59,823 bases of DNA from an uncultured Muribaculaceae bacterium (GTDB lineage Bacteria; Bacteroidota; Bacteroidia; Bacteroidales; Muribaculaceae): the NCBI GenBank assembly GCA_944321725.1, contig CALUMI010000014.1, positions 1 through 59,823 on the forward strand. Direction: 5' to 3'. Each line of letters begins with the position of its first letter. The first letter of the stretch is position 1. The notes beneath the pieces are model-generated. The model made no database searches. It was not told the origin of the DNA and saw nothing but the letters and a program-made list of their open reading frames with translations. The position numbers were made by a program, and so were the translations under genes. Positions 35,715 through 45,093 of this stretch are shown here, piece after piece.

Positions 35715-37802
35715 ATGAAACAGGACAAATTCAGTGAGTATTATTTGGACCGTGATGTCAGTTGGATGTATTTCAACCGGCGTATTTTGCAGGAGGCGTG
35801 CAAAGAAAATGTCCCTCTGCTTGAGCGTTTGTCTTTTTTGGGAATATATTCCAATAATTTGGACGAATTTTTCCGCGTGCGCGTAGCTTCGCAGAACAGG
35901 ATTGTGGAGTGCCGGAAAAAAGAGGCGGCCAAAGAAAGGGACCATGCGAAAAATATTATTAACCGGATAGGAAAGCTTAACAGCGCATATTCGAAAGAGT
36001 ATGAGCAGGCTGTGGCGGAAGTGACAAGACGGCTCCGCGACGAGAACATATATCTTATCTCTGACAAGGAAGTTTCTGAAGAGCAAATGAAATTCATCCG
36101 CTCTTATTACGAGGAAAAGCTCAGCGGCTTGATTATTCCTATATGGTTCTCGGCGATAAAGAGGCTTGACTATGAAACGGATGAAAGTATTTATCTTGCT
36201 GTCAGGATGGCGAAAAAGACGACGGCGAGAGCCGGTTACGGATACGCGTATATAGAATTGCCTGTCGGCTCATGCGGACGTTTTGTAAGGCTGCCCGATT
36301 GTGAGGGGAGGCATTATCTGATGTATCTTGACGATGTGGTGAGATGTTGTTTGCCGTTTGTGTTCCGCGGGCTTGGAGTTTCGGATTTTGAGGCTTATGC
36401 GTTCAAATTTACGCGCGACGCCGAAATGGAAATCGACAACGATTTGCGTAGCGGGGTGCTTCAGCGCATATCGAAAGGCGTAAAAAGCAGGAAAAGGGGA
36501 GAGCCGCTGCGCATAATTTACGACGGGTTGATGCCAAAGGATTTGGCGCGCAGAGTAGTGGGGCGACTGGTGCTCGACAAACTTGACACAGTCATGAGCG
36601 GCGGGCGCTATCACAATCATAAGGACCTTATGAAATTTCCCGATTGCGGGCGTGACGACTTGAAATATCCGAAATGGAAGCCTATCCGTAAAATCGACAT
36701 AGAGCGTGAGGACAGCGTTTTGTCGGCAATACAAAAGCGTGACAGATTTATTCATGTGCCATATCATAATTTCAGCACTTTTTTGCGGGTGTTGCAGGAG
36801 GCGGCATCGAGCCGTAAGGTGAAAAGCATAAAAATCACATTGTATCGTCTTGCGGCAGAGTCGAAAGTTGTCAAAGCCCTTATCGGGGCGGCCCGAAATG
36901 GGAAAAAGGTTACAGTTGTCATAGAGTTGTTGGCAAGATTCGACGAGTCGTCAAATATATATTGGTCGAAGCGTATGCAGGAGGCCGGTATAAATGTGGT
37001 ATTCGGAGTGGAGGGGCTGAAGGTGCATTCCAAAGTGCTTCATATCGGGATGACGTCAGGCGCCGATGTGGTTTGCATAAGCACGGGAAATTTCCATGAA
37101 GGAAACGCCAAAGCCTATACAGACTGCATATTGATGACTGCCTCGCAAAGGATTGTGAGAGATGTGGAAAATGTGTTTAATTTCATAGAGCGTCCTTACA
37201 GACCTGTCAAATTTAATGAGTTGCTTGTTTCTCCTAACACAATGAAAAACAGGTTTGTGGCTTTGATTAACGCGGAGATTCGCAACAGGCAATGTGGCAT
37301 ACCGGCATATATAAAGGCAAAAGTAAATCATATAACTGACCCTGATATTGTACGGAAACTTTATGAGGCTTCGGCTAACGGTGTGAAAGTTGATTTGCTT
37401 GTGAGGGGCAACTGCTCGTTGGTGACAGGCGTGCCGGGTGTCAGTGAGAATATAAGGATTAACGGCATTATTGACCGCTATCTTGAGCATTCGCGGATAT
37501 TTGTTTTTGCCGCGGGTGGCGAGGAAAAAGTGTTTATAGGCTCTGCCGACTGGATGCCGCGCAACCTCGACAACCGTGTTGAGGTTGTGACACCGGTCTA
37601 CGACCCGGATATCAAAAAGGAGATGATTCTGATAGTCGATGCAGGATTAAAAGACAATATGCAAGGCAGGATTGTAGACGGACGTGGAACGAATGAGCAA
37701 TGGCACACTTCCGATTCGGAGCCGTTCCGTTCGCAGGAGTACCTTTACAATCATTATTTGGAGGAGAACGTCAATCAAAATTCTGAGGGAGATGGAAAGT
37801 AA
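35715..37802 (+). CDS. ppk1: Polyphosphate kinase 1
   Basis: A 695-residue PPK1, making polyphosphate from ATP. It has the N-terminal DRDVSWMYFNRRILQEA and LSFLGIYSNNLDEFFRVR (near residue 45), a helical middle domain, and two phospholipase D-like C-terminal domains. The phosphohistidine lies in GLKVHSKVLHIG near residue 440, and the second PLD histidine in RYLEHSRIFVFAAG near residue 590. Length is typical. ATG 35715 is chosen over a GTG 3 nt earlier. It is followed, almost without a gap, by an exopolyphosphatase, so synthesis and breakdown of polyphosphate are encoded together. Confidence 0.96.
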   Translation: MKQDKFSEYYLDRDVSWMYFNRRILQEACKENVPLLERLSFLGIYSNNLDEFFRVRVASQNRIVECRKKEAAKERDHAKNIINRIGKLNSAYSKEYEQAVAEVTRRLRDENIYLISDKEVSEEQMKFIRSYYEEKLSGLIIPIWFSAIKRLDYETDESIYLAVRMAKKTTARAGYGYAYIELPVGSCGRFVRLPDCEGRHYLMYLDDVVRCCLPFVFRGLGVSDFEAYAFKFTRDAEMEIDNDLRSGVLQRISKGVKSRKRGEPLRIIYDGLMPKDLARRVVGRLVLDKLDTVMSGGRYHNHKDLMKFPDCGRDDLKYPKWKPIRKIDIEREDSVLSAIQKRDRFIHVPYHNFSTFLRVLQEAASSRKVKSIKITLYRLAAESKVVKALIGAARNGKKVTVVIELLARFDESSNIYWSKRMQEAGINVVFGVEGLKVHSKVLHIGMTSGADVVCISTGNFHEGNAKAYTDCILMTASQRIVRDVENVFNFIERPYRPVKFNELLVSPNTMKNRFVALINAEIRNRQCGIPAYIKAKVNHITDPDIVRKLYEASANGVKVDLLVRGNCSLVTGVPGVSENIRINGIIDRYLEHSRIFVFAAGGEEKVFIGSADWMPRNLDNRVEVVTPVYDPDIKKEMILIVDAGLKDNMQGRIVDGRGTNEQWHTSDSEPFRSQEYLYNHYLEENVNQNSEGDGK

Positions 37803-37803
37803 T

Positions 37804-38715
37804 ATGATTATTAATGACAGCTATGCCGCAATCGACATAGGGACAAATGCCGTGCGTTTGCTCATCAAGCATGTGGATGACGATGGAAAGAGCAATCCGA
37901 AATTTACGAAAGAATTGCTTGTGCGTGTGCCTATGCGCTTAGGCTTCGACGTGTTTGCCGATGGCTGTATCTCGGATAAAAAGGCACGTAAGATGGTGCG
38001 TCTGATGAAAGCCTACCGGCAGCTGATGAAGATATACGATGTCGCGGATTATCGCGCTTGTGCAACATCCGCTATCCGCGACGCCTCAAATGGTGGAGAG
38101 CTTGTGAAAAAAATAGAGAAAGAAACGGGAATAGCAATTGAAATCATTAGCGGGCAGGAAGAGGCAAGAATGATCTATAACAACCATATAGAGCAGCTGG
38201 AGGACCGTGACGGCAATTATATGTATGTCGATGTCGGTGGTGGCAGTACGGAGATTAATATGCTTTCTAAAGGCGAATTGGTGTATTCTCATTCCTATAA
38301 TATCGGTACAATCAGAATGCTCAACGATGCTGTTGACAGCGAGGAATGGGACATGCTGGGGAAAGATGTGGAGGAGCTTGCCGGTAATTATCCCGGCACT
38401 AATATCATAGGCTCCGGAGGCAATATAAACAAATATCTTAAATTGATAGATTCCAATTCTAATATGTCGGGCAAAAACCGCATATCGGTAGTGGCTTTAA
38501 AAATAGTCTATGATACGTTGAGGAATATGACGGTGGAGGAGAGAATGGAGAAATTCAAATTGAAGACCGACCGTGCTGATGTAATTGTGCCGGCGGGAAA
38601 AATTTTCACCACTATAGCCGATTTGCTGAAAGCCTCATACATTCTCGTCCCTGTCATTGGTCTTGCTGATGGAATAATCGACGGCATATATGCCAAAAAC
38701 AAGAAAATGCAGTAG
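37804..38715 (+). CDS. ppx: Ppx/GppA-type exopolyphosphatase
   Basis: A 303-residue protein of the sugar kinase/Hsp70/actin fold. Motifs: YAAIDIGTNAVRLL at residues 7-20, CATSAIRDASNG near residue 83, and the phosphate loop MYVDVGGGSTEINM near residue 141. It hydrolyses terminal phosphates of polyphosphate or pppGpp; only the N-terminal two-domain core is present, as in short-form PPX. The start at 37804 leaves 1 nt after ppk1. An alternative ATG at 37792 would overlap it and has a purine-rich GAGGGAG ahead of it. Cotranscribed with ppk1. Confidence 0.92.
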   Translation: MIINDSYAAIDIGTNAVRLLIKHVDDDGKSNPKFTKELLVRVPMRLGFDVFADGCISDKKARKMVRLMKAYRQLMKIYDVADYRACATSAIRDASNGGELVKKIEKETGIAIEIISGQEEARMIYNNHIEQLEDRDGNYMYVDVGGGSTEINMLSKGELVYSHSYNIGTIRMLNDAVDSEEWDMLGKDVEELAGNYPGTNIIGSGGNINKYLKLIDSNSNMSGKNRISVVALKIVYDTLRNMTVEERMEKFKLKTDRADVIVPAGKIFTTIADLLKASYILVPVIGLADGIIDGIYAKNKKMQ

Positions 38716-38808
38716 CGGGTGGTTTGGTAAATTGCGCGGTAATTTTTTTCATGTGGCGGCAGTGATTAAAATATAGTTTGCATTGTGTAAAGCATAAGGA
38801 AAAAATTG

Positions 38809-38816
38809 TACCTTTG
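38809..38816 (+). promoter_or_regulatory. -7 box of the AspT/YidE transporter promoter
   Basis: TACCTTTG (38809-38816) fits the Bacteroidetes -7 consensus, 51 nt before the ATG. The nearest TTTG (38777-38780) is 28 nt upstream, longer than usual. Confidence 0.5.
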
Positions 38817-38867
38817 CAGAAAATTTGAATCAGCATCAAACTATTATTTTAACAGCATTGTATTATT

Positions 38868-40541
38868 ATGGATTGGCTCATATCGCTTTTTGTCGATAAC
38901 TCTACTATCGCCCACGACGTGGTTGTTTATGCTCTTGTGATAGCGCTTGGCGTTCTTTTGGGCAAGATTAAGTTCTTCGGAGTTTCGTTGGGTGTCACGT
39001 TTGTGTTGTTTGTCGGTATTTTGGCAGGGCATTTGCAATTCAATATAGGAAATCTGACATTATTGAATTTTCTTAGGGATTTCGGACTTATTTTGTTCGT
39101 GTTCTCCATTGGTATGCAAGTTGGTCCCGGTTTCTTTTCGTCGTTTAAAAAAGGCGGAATGCAGATGAACCTTATAGCGGCATTGACTATTTTGCTTAAC
39201 GTTGTGGTGGCCATTGCCATTTATTATATAGATTCCGACCTTACAGTACCGCAGGTGGTCGGCATTCTTTCGGGTGCTGTTACCAATACTCCGGGTCTTG
39301 GTGCTGCCCAGCAGGCGTTGGAGTCTTTGGGGTTGAGCGGCGCTGACGATTTGTCGATGGGTTATGCGGCGGCTTATCCTTTGGGAGTGATTGGCATAAT
39401 TTTGTCGATGATATTGTTGAAAGTGTTCTGCAAGATTAAGGTCGAGAATGAGGCCAAAGAGATAGAGGAGGATAAAGAGAATAATCAGCTTAAGCCTTAT
39501 GTGGTTACATTCAAAGTGGAAAATTCTCTTATCAACGGCAAGACAGTACGTGAGCTGAACTCTATAGTCGAGCATCATTTTGTCATTTCTCGCATGAGAA
39601 AGACCGATGGCGAGATAATTGTCCCGACATCGAAGACTGTGCTCAACAGCGGTGATTTGCTTCTTATTGTGTGTTCGGCCCAAGATGAGGAAATCTTCCA
39701 TTCTGTAATAGGTAATACTGTTGACTATGAATGGGGAGCGTTGGCGCCGGGTGAGGTGGTTTCGCGCAGAATTTTGGTTACGAACAGTCACTATAACGGG
39801 CGTACGCTCGGCTCGCTCCGCCTGCACAACGGTTATCGTTTGAACGCTACGCGTGTAAACCGTGCCGGTATCGACCTTATAGCAAGCTCCAACCTTACGT
39901 TGCAGGTTGGCGACCGTATAACGGTGGTTGGCAATCCGAGCCATATAGAGCGTCTTGCGGATAGGCTTGGAAATTCTATGAAGCGTTTGCACGAGCCCAA
40001 TATGTTCACGATGTTTATCGGAATATTTTTGGGTATCATAGTCGGACTGATTCCTATTGCCATACCGGGCATGTCGGCCTCGATGCAGCTCGGTCTTGCC
40101 GGAGGGCCGCTTATTGTGGCTATTCTGATAAGCCGTTTCGGTTATAAAATGAAACTTGTGACCTACACGTCGACAAGCGCGAGCCTTATGCTGCGCGAGA
40201 TAGGTATTTGTCTGTTCCTTGCCTCTGTTGGCATCTCTGCCGGCAACGGGTTTGTGGATACAGTATTCAATGCTCAGGGACTGCGTTGGGTGATGTGGGG
40301 ATTTGTGATAACGTTTGTGCCACTGATGATTATGGCATTGATAGCCCGCATTAAATTTAAGTTCAACTATTTGTCGATTCTTGGTATAATGGCTGGAAGC
40401 TATACTGACCCACCCGCTTTGGCCTATTCAAACAAGGTGGCAAACAACGATGCTCCCGCCGTGGCCTATTCTACGGTTTATCCGTTGTCGATGTTTCTTC
40501 GTGTCATAACAGCCCAACTGCTGATATTATTGTTCGTATAA
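38868..40541 (+). CDS. AspT/YidE/YbjL-family putative transporter
   Basis: A 557-residue membrane protein of the aspartate:alanine exchanger family. Two homologous membrane halves each carry a family repeat: GMQVGPGFFSSFKKGG (near residue 82) with SGAVTNTPGLGAAQQAL (near residue 135), and ASVGISAGNGFVDT (near residue 450) with AGSYTDPPALAYSN (near residue 510). Between them are two cytoplasmic TrkA-C domains (about residues 200-280 and 290-370) with LNSGDLLLIVC and LQVGDRITVVGNP. Substrate unknown; AspT exchanges aspartate for alanine, but YidE-type members are uncharacterised. Transcribed alone and ended by a strong terminator. Confidence 0.9.
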   Translation: MDWLISLFVDNSTIAHDVVVYALVIALGVLLGKIKFFGVSLGVTFVLFVGILAGHLQFNIGNLTLLNFLRDFGLILFVFSIGMQVGPGFFSSFKKGGMQMNLIAALTILLNVVVAIAIYYIDSDLTVPQVVGILSGAVTNTPGLGAAQQALESLGLSGADDLSMGYAAAYPLGVIGIILSMILLKVFCKIKVENEAKEIEEDKENNQLKPYVVTFKVENSLINGKTVRELNSIVEHHFVISRMRKTDGEIIVPTSKTVLNSGDLLLIVCSAQDEEIFHSVIGNTVDYEWGALAPGEVVSRRILVTNSHYNGRTLGSLRLHNGYRLNATRVNRAGIDLIASSNLTLQVGDRITVVGNPSHIERLADRLGNSMKRLHEPNMFTMFIGIFLGIIVGLIPIAIPGMSASMQLGLAGGPLIVAILISRFGYKMKLVTYTSTSASLMLREIGICLFLASVGISAGNGFVDTVFNAQGLRWVMWGFVITFVPLMIMALIARIKFKFNYLSILGIMAGSYTDPPALAYSNKVANNDAPAVAYSTVYPLSMFLRVITAQLLILLFV

Positions 40542-40609
40542 GAGAAAATATGGTAATCTATAGGCTGTATAGCCGTTATCATCATTAGATATAGATAAAT
40601 CGGAAAACA

Positions 40610-40662
40610 AAAAGCTGACCCTCTATCTCAGTTATCGCTAAAAGATAGTCGGGTCAGCTTTT
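40610..40662 (+). terminator. rho-independent terminator after the AspT/YidE gene
   Basis: A 12-bp perfect stem pairs 40610-40621 with 40651-40662, enclosing a second CTATCT/AGATAG helix. It ends in T4 and lies 69 nt after the stop codon. Confidence 0.8.
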
Positions 40663-40827
40663 GGCATTTATACATAAGAGCTTAATCCGGTTTTATAAAG
40701 AGGGGGCTTGTTTTTCAGTCGTCAGTGTTGCCGTAGAGGAAAGTGCCTCATATTCGGATGCAAATCTAATTTGGAGGTCGCATTCGCAGTGTTGTTTATA
40801 GCACAGTCTATGCAAAACTGCGGCACA
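40663..40827. other. non-coding gap
   Basis: Between the AspT/YidE terminator and the tRNA terminator I see no ORF, no repeat and no clear promoter. Confidence 0.4.
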
Positions 40828-40863
40828 AAAAACGCAACTCCTTGATTACAAGAAGTCGCGTTG
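40828..40863 (-). terminator. terminator of tRNA-Arg
   Basis: On the minus strand a stem of about 13 bp with small mismatches (ACGCGACTTCTTG with CAAGGAGTTGCGT) is followed by T6. It lies 9 nt beyond the tRNA 3' end. Confidence 0.65.
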
Positions 40864-40871
40864 TCTGTTTG

Positions 40872-40943
40872 TACGCCCGTGGGGAGTCGAACCCCAATCG
40901 TCGGAACCGGAATCCGATATTCTATCCATTGAACTACGCGCGC
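40872..40943 (-). tRNA. tRNA-Arg (anticodon CCG)
   Basis: On the minus strand the 72-nt sequence folds as a cloverleaf. D stem is GTTC/GAAT, anticodon stem TCGGA/TCCGA around the loop TTCCGGT (anticodon CCG, reading CGG), and T arm TGGGG-TTCGACT-CCCCA. The discriminator base is A and the 3' CCA is not encoded. The acceptor stem GCGCGCG/CGGGCGT has a G1-U72 wobble and a G5-G68 mismatch, an unusual blemish. It reads only CGG codons, so a mild defect might be tolerated. Confidence 0.92.
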
Positions 40944-40983
40944 AATTTTGGGTTTTCGGTTGGCAAAAGTAATAAAGAATTAT

Positions 40984-40991
40984 TAGTTTTG
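40984..40991 (+). promoter_or_regulatory. -7 box of the ung promoter
   Basis: TAGTTTTG (40984-40991) fits the Bacteroidetes -7 consensus, 19 nt before the ung ATG. TTGG at 40960-40963 could act as the -33 box with 20-nt spacing. Confidence 0.5.
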
Positions 40992-41010
40992 CAAAATTAA
41001 GAGGCTTATT

Positions 41011-41673
41011 ATGGATGTAAGAATAGAGGAGAGTTGGAAGAAAGTTTTGCAACCGGAATTTGATAAGGATTATTTTCGCCGGTTGGTTGGGTTTGTGCAT
41101 CAGGAGTATGGCTCTCATACTGTCTTTCCTCCCGGAGGAAAAATTTTTGCCGCGTTTGACGCCACACCGTTTGATTCTGTGAAGGTGGTGATACTCGGTC
41201 AAGACCCTTATCATGATTACAATCAGGCCAACGGTTTATGCTTTTCGGTTAACGACGGAGTTCCGTTTCCGCCTTCTCTATTGAATATATTTAAGGAAAT
41301 AAAAGACGATATAGGCACGGATATACCGCAAAGCGGCGATTTGTCGAGATGGGCGCGGCAAGGCGTGCTGCTTCTGAATTCCACTCTTACGGTACGCGCC
41401 CATTGTGCCGGCTCGCATCAGGGGCAGGGTTGGGAATTGTTTACTGACAATGTTATTTCCGCTCTTGCCAACGGAAGAGAAAACCTTGTGTTTATGTTGT
41501 GGGGCTCGTATGCGATAAAAAAGGGAGCATTTATCGACCGCAATCGTCATTTGGTGCTTACTTCTCCTCATCCGTCGCCTTTATCGGCTCATAGGGGATT
41601 TTTCGGCAATCACCATTTCTCGAAAGCCAACGCATATTTGGTTGCTCACGGCAAACAGCCGATTGTCTGGTAG
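41011..41673 (+). CDS. ung: Uracil-DNA glycosylase
   Basis: A 220-residue family 1 uracil-DNA glycosylase, which removes uracil from DNA in base excision repair. The water-activating aspartate is in GQDPYHDYNQANGLCFSV near residue 65, and the catalytic histidine in HPSPLSAHRGFFGNHHFS near residue 188, both exact family motifs. The uracil-binding LLLNSTLTVR is near residue 121. Length is normal. The start is fixed by the first ATG after a -7 box 19 nt upstream. It is followed after 17 nt by the T9SS plug gene. Confidence 0.97.
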   Translation: MDVRIEESWKKVLQPEFDKDYFRRLVGFVHQEYGSHTVFPPGGKIFAAFDATPFDSVKVVILGQDPYHDYNQANGLCFSVNDGVPFPPSLLNIFKEIKDDIGTDIPQSGDLSRWARQGVLLLNSTLTVRAHCAGSHQGQGWELFTDNVISALANGRENLVFMLWGSYAIKKGAFIDRNRHLVLTSPHPSPLSAHRGFFGNHHFSKANAYLVAHGKQPIVW

Positions 41674-41690
41674 AAAAATAATTGTTACGT

Positions 41691-42962
41691 ATGAAATATA
41701 ATCTGAAGAATTTCGCGGGCATATTGCCGATTGTGTGTTTTCTTTTTGTAAACGCCCAAAATCCGGCAGATACGCATACCCGTATTTTTGACAAATCTTT
41801 CAAATCGCTTCGTGTGTCGGTCGTGGGCAATGATTATGCTCCTCCGTTGATAAAGTTCGGCGGGATAGACAAAATAAAAATAGAGTTCGACCAACTTTCT
41901 CCGGAGATGCAGTATATGCGCTACAGTGTGGTGCATTGCGATGCCGATTGGCAGCCGTCGCAATTAGTTGAGTCGGAATATGTCGACGGTTTCAATGAGG
42001 CCAATGTGGAGAATTATGATTTTTCGTCGGCCACGTTTGCCCATTATGTGCATTATAATATAACTGTGCCCAACGATGATATGAATTTTCTTCTGTCAGG
42101 CAATTATCTGTTGAAAGTTTATCCCGAAGACGACCCTGAGAACGTGTATTTGCAAGTGAGGTTCTCATTGTCGGAGGACTGCATCGACATAGTCCCTGAA
42201 GTCACGTCGAGGACCGACATAGATTATAATGCCGCAAATCAGCAGGTTTCGGTGAGTGTAGACACGCGTGAATACTATGTGGACAACATGTATGACGATT
42301 TGATTGTTACAGTGTCGCAAAATTCTCGCGCGGATAATGAGGTTGCAGTGACGCACCCTTTGAGGGTGGCGGGGCGGAAGGCTTATTTTGAGCACGACCG
42401 GAAGTTGATATTTCCTGCCGGGAATGAGTTCCGCCGTTTTGAGATGACTACCACCAATTATTTGGGAATGGGTATAGATGGCTATACCTATCATGACCCG
42501 TATTATCATGTGGCATTGAAGACAGATGAGCCACGCGCTTTCGGCTCGTATATTTATGACCGCACACAGTACGGACGTTTCACCATTCGCCAGAGCGACG
42601 CATACGACAGCAATACGGAAGCCGACTACATGGTGGTGCATTTCGCTTTGAGGATGCCTGAACTGACCGGCGGAAAGATGTATGTTGACGGCGAGTTCAC
42701 ACAGCACAATTTTGAAACGGCCAATATGATGCATTACAATAACAACACACAGTGCTATGAGCTTGATTTGATGCTGAAACAAGGCGCATACAACTACCAA
42801 TATCTGTGGGTGCCCGACGGGACGGAAATCGGCAGGACATCGACAGTTGAGGGCGATTTTTATCAAACGGTGAATGAATATCTTATAAAAGTCTACAATC
42901 GCAAACGCGGCGAACGCTATGACCGTCTTATCGGCAGCGGAATAATTTACTCCGGGCAATAA
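41691..42962 (+). CDS. Type IX secretion system plug protein (DUF5103)
   Basis: A 423-residue exported protein with a signal peptide (about residues 1-21, VNAQ). The DUF5103 region opens with FDKSFKSLRVSVVGNDYAPPLIKFGG and contains YSVVHCDADWQPSQLVESEYVDGFNE (about residues 83-110). These are hallmarks of the protein that plugs the SprA (Sov) translocon pore of the type IX secretion system when it is not engaged. It marks the organism as a T9SS user; the other secretion genes are elsewhere. ATG 41691 is chosen over TTG 41682. It is followed after only 2 nt by the ABC importer genes. Confidence 0.88.
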   Translation: MKYNLKNFAGILPIVCFLFVNAQNPADTHTRIFDKSFKSLRVSVVGNDYAPPLIKFGGIDKIKIEFDQLSPEMQYMRYSVVHCDADWQPSQLVESEYVDGFNEANVENYDFSSATFAHYVHYNITVPNDDMNFLLSGNYLLKVYPEDDPENVYLQVRFSLSEDCIDIVPEVTSRTDIDYNAANQQVSVSVDTREYYVDNMYDDLIVTVSQNSRADNEVAVTHPLRVAGRKAYFEHDRKLIFPAGNEFRRFEMTTTNYLGMGIDGYTYHDPYYHVALKTDEPRAFGSYIYDRTQYGRFTIRQSDAYDSNTEADYMVVHFALRMPELTGGKMYVDGEFTQHNFETANMMHYNNNTQCYELDLMLKQGAYNYQYLWVPDGTEIGRTSTVEGDFYQTVNEYLIKVYNRKRGERYDRLIGSGIIYSGQ

Positions 42963-42964
42963 TC

Positions 42965-44065
42965 ATGGGCAGATTGGTATTGTTAATCGTATTGGCGCTG
43001 GTTGTGGTGTCGTGCGTAGAAAATCGGGAGGATTGCGTTGGCACCATGAAGTATGCGCAAGGTTTGTCGGTGTTTGAATATAAGGATTACACAAAAGTGG
43101 TAGTAGGCGACCCTTGGAATAAGGGGCAGGTGCTTGGTACGTATATTTTGGCAGACAGGGACGGTGAGCTGCCGGATACGTTGCCGGAAGGTGTGGTTGT
43201 GCGCGTTCCGCTTGAGAGTGTGGTTGTGTATTCGGATGTTCATGCCCGCATCATCGATGAGCTTGGCGCGGTTGACGCTGTTAAAGGCGTTTGCGACTCA
43301 AAATATTTTAAGACTGAGAAAATACGCTCTGGATTGCTGTCGGGCACTGTGACGGATTGTGGAGCGTCGATGTCGCCAAATGTGGAGCGGGTGGTGAGCG
43401 CGGCTCCTGAGGCTATAATGCTTTCGCCTTATCAAAATGCCGGATATGGAGCAGTTGAAAATCTGGGGGTTCCGATATTGAAGATGTCGGATTACATGGA
43501 GCAGACACCGCTTGGCAGAGCTGAATGGATTAAATTCATAGGGCTTCTTTTTGGTAAAAAAGCAGTGGCTGATTCCATATTCTCGGCAACTGAGCGCAAT
43601 TATTCGGCTTTAAAAACAATGGCCGGCGCAGTTCCGGAAAGGCCTGAGGTGATTTCAGAAACTATGACTAACGGTGTGTGGTACGTGCCCGGAGGCGCAA
43701 GCTATAAAGCTGTCATGTATGCTGATGCCGGCGGCTTTTACCCATGGTCGGATGATGCTTCGCAAGGCTCGTTGGCATTGGATTTTCCGCAAGTGCTTGA
43801 GAAGGCGCAAGATGCCGACATTTGGCTTGTGACCACATACGGGACAGAGCTTACCGCAAATGATTTTCTGAAAATATATGAGCATAACGACCGCTTTGAC
43901 GCTTTTAAAAATCATGGTGTGTACTATGTGAATTCGGCTGAAGCGGGAATGTTTGAGGAAACTCCTTTTCATCCGGACTTGTTGTTGAAAGAGTATATCA
44001 AGCTGTTTCATCCGGAGCTGTTGCCCGATTACAGCCTTAAATATTATAAACAAATGAAATACTGA
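42965..44065 (+). CDS. ABC transporter substrate-binding lipoprotein (BtuF/FepB-like)
   Basis: A 366-residue class III substrate-binding lipoprotein. The lipobox VVSC puts the lipidated cysteine at residue 17. The two lobes are joined by a long helix (about residues 195-220: LGRAEWIKFIGLLFGKKAVADSIF), as in BtuF and siderophore binders. Motifs include VVVYSDVHARIIDELGAVDAV near residue 83. The ligand may be a cobamide, haem or siderophore. B12 would suit an organism with methylmalonyl-CoA metabolism, but no cobalamin riboswitch is seen in front. First gene of the importer set; the stop overlaps the permease start as TGATG. Confidence 0.88.
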   Translation: MGRLVLLIVLALVVVSCVENREDCVGTMKYAQGLSVFEYKDYTKVVVGDPWNKGQVLGTYILADRDGELPDTLPEGVVVRVPLESVVVYSDVHARIIDELGAVDAVKGVCDSKYFKTEKIRSGLLSGTVTDCGASMSPNVERVVSAAPEAIMLSPYQNAGYGAVENLGVPILKMSDYMEQTPLGRAEWIKFIGLLFGKKAVADSIFSATERNYSALKTMAGAVPERPEVISETMTNGVWYVPGGASYKAVMYADAGGFYPWSDDASQGSLALDFPQVLEKAQDADIWLVTTYGTELTANDFLKIYEHNDRFDAFKNHGVYYVNSAEAGMFEETPFHPDLLLKEYIKLFHPELLPDYSLKYYKQMKY

Positions 44066-45090
44066 TGGCTATGAGGCGTTTCAAGGCAGTTATGTGTTCT
44101 CTTATTGTGGCGTTTGTTGCATTATGCTTTTTGTTGCTCGCAATAGGTTCTGTCGATATACCGTTGAAAGAGGTGCTGTCGGTGGTTTCGGGAAATATGT
44201 CGTCGAATGAGGCATGGAATTTTATCATATTGGAGAGCCGGATACCGTTGATTGTCACTTCGGCATTGGCAGGTGCCGCGTTGGCTGTGTGCGGGTTGCT
44301 TTTGCAGACTTTGTTTGCCAATCCGTTGGCTGACCCGTCTATTTTAGGCATATCTACAGGGTCGAGCCTTGGCGTGGCAATCGTGATGCTGATGGCAGGC
44401 GGCTCTTTTGGGGTGGTGGCATACGGATATTTTGCCACTTTGGCGGGAGCGTTGATAGGCGCGTTGGTGGTGATGGCTGTATTGTTGGCTTTCTCTTCTG
44501 CGGTTAAAAGTTCTACGGTGCTGCTGATTATCGGAGTGCTGATAAGCTATTTGGCATCTTCTGCAATCAGCTTGCTTAATTTTTTGGCCACGCAGGAGAG
44601 CGTGCATTCCTATGTGGTTTGGGGTATGGGTAATTTTACAAACGTGACGTTGAGGCAGTTACCCGTGTTTTCTGCTGTTGTGGTTGTGGGTCTGGTATGC
44701 TCGTTGCTGATTATAAAGCCGCTTAACGCATTGTTGTTGGGAACGCGCTATGCGGCTAATCTGGGTGTGAATCTGCGCTTGACACGGAATTTCCTTTTAC
44801 TTGTTACAGGAGTGCTGACTGCCGCCGTTACGGCGTTTTGCGGACCTGTAAGTTTTATAGGCTTGGTCACACCTCACATATCCCGGCTTATACTTAAAAC
44901 CACCGACCATTTGCGGCTGATTCCTGCGACGATGCTTGCCGGATCGGTAATGGCCATGCTGTGTGTGCTGTTGAGCGTATTGCCTTCCGATACCGGATTG
45001 ATTCCGATAAACGCCATTACTCCGGTTATCGGTGTCCCTGTCATTATATATATAATCTTGAACCGTCGTAAGATTTTTTATTTTAATTGA
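44065..45090 (+). CDS. FecCD/BtuC-family ABC permease
   Basis: A 341-residue inner-membrane permease with about ten helices, forming a homodimeric channel for B12, haem or Fe-siderophore uptake. Family landmarks: SRIPLIVTSALAGAALAVCGLLLQTLFANPLADPSILGISTGSSLG (about residues 53-98) and the ATPase-contacting region FCGPVSFIGLVTPHISRL near residue 258. Overlap with the binding-protein gene and 3 nt to the ATPase gene show a single operon. Confidence 0.94.
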   Translation: MAMRRFKAVMCSLIVAFVALCFLLLAIGSVDIPLKEVLSVVSGNMSSNEAWNFIILESRIPLIVTSALAGAALAVCGLLLQTLFANPLADPSILGISTGSSLGVAIVMLMAGGSFGVVAYGYFATLAGALIGALVVMAVLLAFSSAVKSSTVLLIIGVLISYLASSAISLLNFLATQESVHSYVVWGMGNFTNVTLRQLPVFSAVVVVGLVCSLLIIKPLNALLLGTRYAANLGVNLRLTRNFLLLVTGVLTAAVTAFCGPVSFIGLVTPHISRLILKTTDHLRLIPATMLAGSVMAMLCVLLSVLPSDTGLIPINAITPVIGVPVIIYIILNRRKIFYFN

Positions 45091-45093
45091 GTT

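Noticed and set aside
39060..39992. 310-codon open frame on the minus strand
   Set aside because: Antisense of the AspT/YidE gene; no motif, and the plus-strand product is a clear family member.
42165..42959. 264-codon open frame on the minus strand
   Set aside because: Antisense of the T9SS plug gene with no recognisable domain.
42900..42965. Cobalamin riboswitch in front of the BtuFCD-type genes
   Set aside because: The importer starts 2 nt after the previous stop, so there is no room for one, and none of its conserved motifs is seen.
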